Shown one piece after another: positions 61,949 through 64,000 of a stretch of 64,000 bases of DNA. Source of the DNA: Paraferrimonas sp. SM1919 (GTDB lineage: Bacteria > Pseudomonadota > Gammaproteobacteria > Enterobacterales > Shewanellaceae). The translations under genes were made by a program, and so were the position numbers. The stretch lies in the NCBI RefSeq assembly GCF_010993985.1, contig NZ_WINH01000008.1, positions 1-64,000 of the forward strand, given 5' to 3'. Each line of letters begins with the position of its first letter. Position 1 is the stretch's first letter. Below the pieces are notes generated by a model. It saw nothing but the letters and a program-made list of their open reading frames with translations, was not told where the DNA came from and did not search any database.

Positions 61949-64000
61949 ATGAAAAAAATTATGACATTAACAGCACTTTCTTGTGCTTTATCAGGATGCT
62001 GGATAGAACCAGAGCAGATCGATTTAGAAAATAATGAATTACCTGTAGTCAATCAATTGCAAAACCTCAGTGTTGATGAGGGCAGTTCACTGACCATTAG
62101 CAGAATTGAAGCTATGGTGACAGAGGGGGCGGATTTTGCCATGTATGATATTGATGGTGAAATTACTAAATGGCAGGTGAACTTCGGCGAGCAAACCGTG
62201 AGCAGTAATAATGATTCACTGACTTTAACCCCAGCTGAATTGGGTTATGTTAATGCGACCTCCAGTAATAGCGCCAGTTTAACGGTGTTCGATAATAATG
62301 GTGGTGAAGCTAGCATCGATTTTGAAATCACCATTAATCAAGTGGATCCAAGTTTGTCTGTAGACAATCAACAGGTTGAAGCCGCACAAGAAGTCACGTT
62401 AAGCGCCCAAGTTAGCGATTTTGATAAAGCCGCAGGACAATTAACTTATACATGGACCGCGGTGGGTGATACCGCTTCTTTAGTCACATTGGAAGCGACC
62501 GATCAAGCAAATTTAGTTTTTACTGCGCCCAATTTAGATGTGGCCAGTAGTTTAGAATTTAGCTTAGATGTCACTGACGGCAACGAATCGTTATCGACCA
62601 CGGTTACGGTTGACGTGGCTAAACGAAATCAGGCGCCAGTGTTAACCCCATCGACTTCTGAGCTCACAGAAGTTGGGATTAATACTAATGTTGCTTTAGG
62701 TGAAACCTTTCAATTAAGCGTCACCGCAAGCGATGAAGAAAATGATAATTTGAGTTATTCTTGGGAACAAATTGCAGGGCCTGAAGGCGTGTTTACTGCA
62801 GCAGGAACGGATAGCGATGTATTATCTTTGACGCTGCCTGCTAGTGTCACGGAAAATCAGCTGTTCACTTATCAAGTTAAGGTTAATGATGGTCTTAATG
62901 AAGTGACTCAAAATTTTGAGGTAAAACTTTCTAGCGGGGTGGCGGTCACGATTACCGCAGCTGAGCAGTTTAATATTGCGGTCAACCAAGAGTATCAGAT
63001 CAGCCCTAATTATAGTGATACTGATGCAAATACCCAGTATTTATGGACTCTGCCGGCTGGGTTTACGGCTAAAGATGACAACCTAACTTCTGCCAGTATT
63101 ACCGTGATAGCGGATAGCAGCGTGGCGGAAAGTTTACAAACCGTTTCCGTTGAAGCGGGTCCAGTAGGAGGGGTTAAAGCCTCTAAATCAATGTCTGTTG
63201 GTGTGGGTAAACCGGCCGCAATAGGAAGCTATGGTACCTATGATGGCTCTGCGGTGTTATTGGCTGATGGTTCCGTGGTGGCGTGGGGTTGGAGCATGAC
63301 TGAGCCCTTGCACATTGACGTCAGCAAAGGTGCTTCACCGGTCAAACAAATCGTTTCTAACTGGAGTGGTCAAGCAGCCTTACACGCAGATGGTAGCGTC
63401 ACCAGCTGGGGCAGTAGTGACTATCTAGATGTTGATGGCAACGATACAGCAGCAGCGATTACTAATGCTAAAAAACTGGTTACTAGCTCTCAAGCACTCG
63501 CGTTTGTTGCCATTTTAGAAAATGGCGATGCTAAAATTTGGGGTAAACCGGCGAGCTATGCTGTTGCTGATGATCCAACGTCCGCACAGGCGGATAATGG
63601 CGGTGCATTAGCCAATGCCCTTGACACTATTGACGGCTCAGCTAGCCCGGTGATTGATGCCGTGGGTACCAAAGATGGTACGGCAATTTTACATGCGGAT
63701 GGAACGGTTACCTTCCGTGGTTGGCTAGCACCAAGTCCTGCTATTACTAATGCTAAAGCTTTGTTTTCAAGTGTTGGAACCTTTGGTAGCGCTAGTCGTG
63801 ATTTCGCTGCTATTTTAAATGATGATGGTATTCAGGTATGGGGTAAAACCCAAACAGCGGTAGTACCTGCGGGGTTATCTGTTGCGGATGTTTACTTTTC
63901 AGGCATTGAGGGTGTGGCTATCGAGACCGATGGCAGTGTTACACCTATCAGTACGTTATTTACCGGTAAAAATGTTTCCGCCACAGCACCACTTGATAGC
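61949..64000 (+). CDS. Surface lipoprotein with Ig/PKD-like and RCC1-like repeats, 3' end outside window
   Basis: An uninterrupted frame of 684 codons runs from ATG 61949 to the window end. Lipobox LSGC gives the lipidated Cys at residue 17. Ig/PKD-like domains occupy about 30-420 (NQAPVLTPS, LSYSWEQIAGPEG). From about 426 RCC1-like blades appear (LLADGSVVAWGW, LHADGSVTSWGS, LENGDAKIWG, LNDDGIQVWG), indicating a beta-propeller. It directly follows the TonB-dependent receptor, the place of a surface glycan-binding protein. GGGATAG is a weak ribosome-binding site. Glycan binding is inferred from position. Confidence 0.82.
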   Translation, partial: MKKIMTLTALSCALSGCWIEPEQIDLENNELPVVNQLQNLSVDEGSSLTISRIEAMVTEGADFAMYDIDGEITKWQVNFGEQTVSSNNDSLTLTPAELGYVNATSSNSASLTVFDNNGGEASIDFEITINQVDPSLSVDNQQVEAAQEVTLSAQVSDFDKAAGQLTYTWTAVGDTASLVTLEATDQANLVFTAPNLDVASSLEFSLDVTDGNESLSTTVTVDVAKRNQAPVLTPSTSELTEVGINTNVALGETFQLSVTASDEENDNLSYSWEQIAGPEGVFTAAGTDSDVLSLTLPASVTENQLFTYQVKVNDGLNEVTQNFEVKLSSGVAVTITAAEQFNIAVNQEYQISPNYSDTDANTQYLWTLPAGFTAKDDNLTSASITVIADSSVAESLQTVSVEAGPVGGVKASKSMSVGVGKPAAIGSYGTYDGSAVLLADGSVVAWGWSMTEPLHIDVSKGASPVKQIVSNWSGQAALHADGSVTSWGSSDYLDVDGNDTAAAITNAKKLVTSSQALAFVAILENGDAKIWGKPASYAVADDPTSAQADNGGALANALDTIDGSASPVIDAVGTKDGTAILHADGTVTFRGWLAPSPAITNAKALFSSVGTFGSASRDFAAILNDDGIQVWGKTQTAVVPAGLSVADVYFSGIEGVAIETDGSVTPISTLFTGKNVSATAPLDS

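Overview
The window looks like chromosomal DNA of a marine, glycan-degrading gammaproteobacterium of the Alteromonadales type (Shewanella, Colwellia, Thalassotalea or Pseudoalteromonas relatives). This rests on gene content: a sodium-pumping oxaloacetate decarboxylase, an Alteromonadales-style curli locus, TonB-dependent glycan uptake and moderate-to-low GC. No single gene fixes the genus. No phage, integrase, transposase or CRISPR array was seen.

Layout. (1) 1-2034: two tandem tRNA-Arg(ACG) genes, the first cut by the window edge, then a chemoreceptor. (2) 2601-8994: central metabolism and uptake: the oadGAB operon, a NupC-type nucleoside transporter, a LysR regulator and a flavin-reductase-like protein. 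(3) 9179-12555: a membrane fusion protein and a C39-peptidase ABC exporter, the two inner-membrane parts of a double-glycine peptide secretion system, with no convincing peptide gene nearby. (4) 12684-15102: a membrane-anchored aspartic protease and an NnrS-family protein. (5) 15671-18541: a lipoprotein GH16 beta-glucanase with three C-terminal glycan-binding-like modules, under a LacI-type operator. (6) 18683-23569: a tight three-gene unit (YHS lipoprotein, ferritin-like di-iron protein, KAS III-like synthase), ppiB, a sterol-desaturase-family enzyme and a DUF2804 protein. (7) 24208-29835: a complete curli system: curlin-repeat subunits, CsgE, CsgF, CsgG and three separate LuxR/CsgD-type regulators. 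(8) 29901-35998: a type I secretion operon with its own 1028-residue RTX substrate. (9) 36155-49206: mixed genes, including a clan GH-A glycosidase-like lipoprotein, YaeQ, an S8 protease, a retinol-saturase-like flavoprotein gene with an in-frame stop, an SDR, a polysaccharide deacetylase, an M3 peptidase and a split YeeE/YedE transporter. (10) 49255-64000: a glycosaminoglycan utilization locus: two PL8 lyases, two formylglycine sulfatases, a TonB-dependent receptor and a surface lipoprotein with Ig/PKD-like and RCC1-like repeats that runs off the window.

How the genes work together. The last region suggests binding of a sulfated glycosaminoglycan (chondroitin, dermatan or hyaluronan type) at the surface, cleavage by PL8 lyases, desulfation and TonB-dependent import. 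Curli and the RTX protein are two independent routes to cell-surface or matrix material. The GH16 enzyme adds laminarin-type beta-glucan use.

Non-coding structure worth attention: two related REPIN-like palindromic elements (22418-22575 and about 37510-37657) sharing a 62-bp block at 58/62 identity; an 18-bp identical GntR-type operator candidate upstream of oadGAB and of the DUF2804 gene; and CpxR-like tandem direct repeats upstream of both the first curli regulator and the S8 protease.
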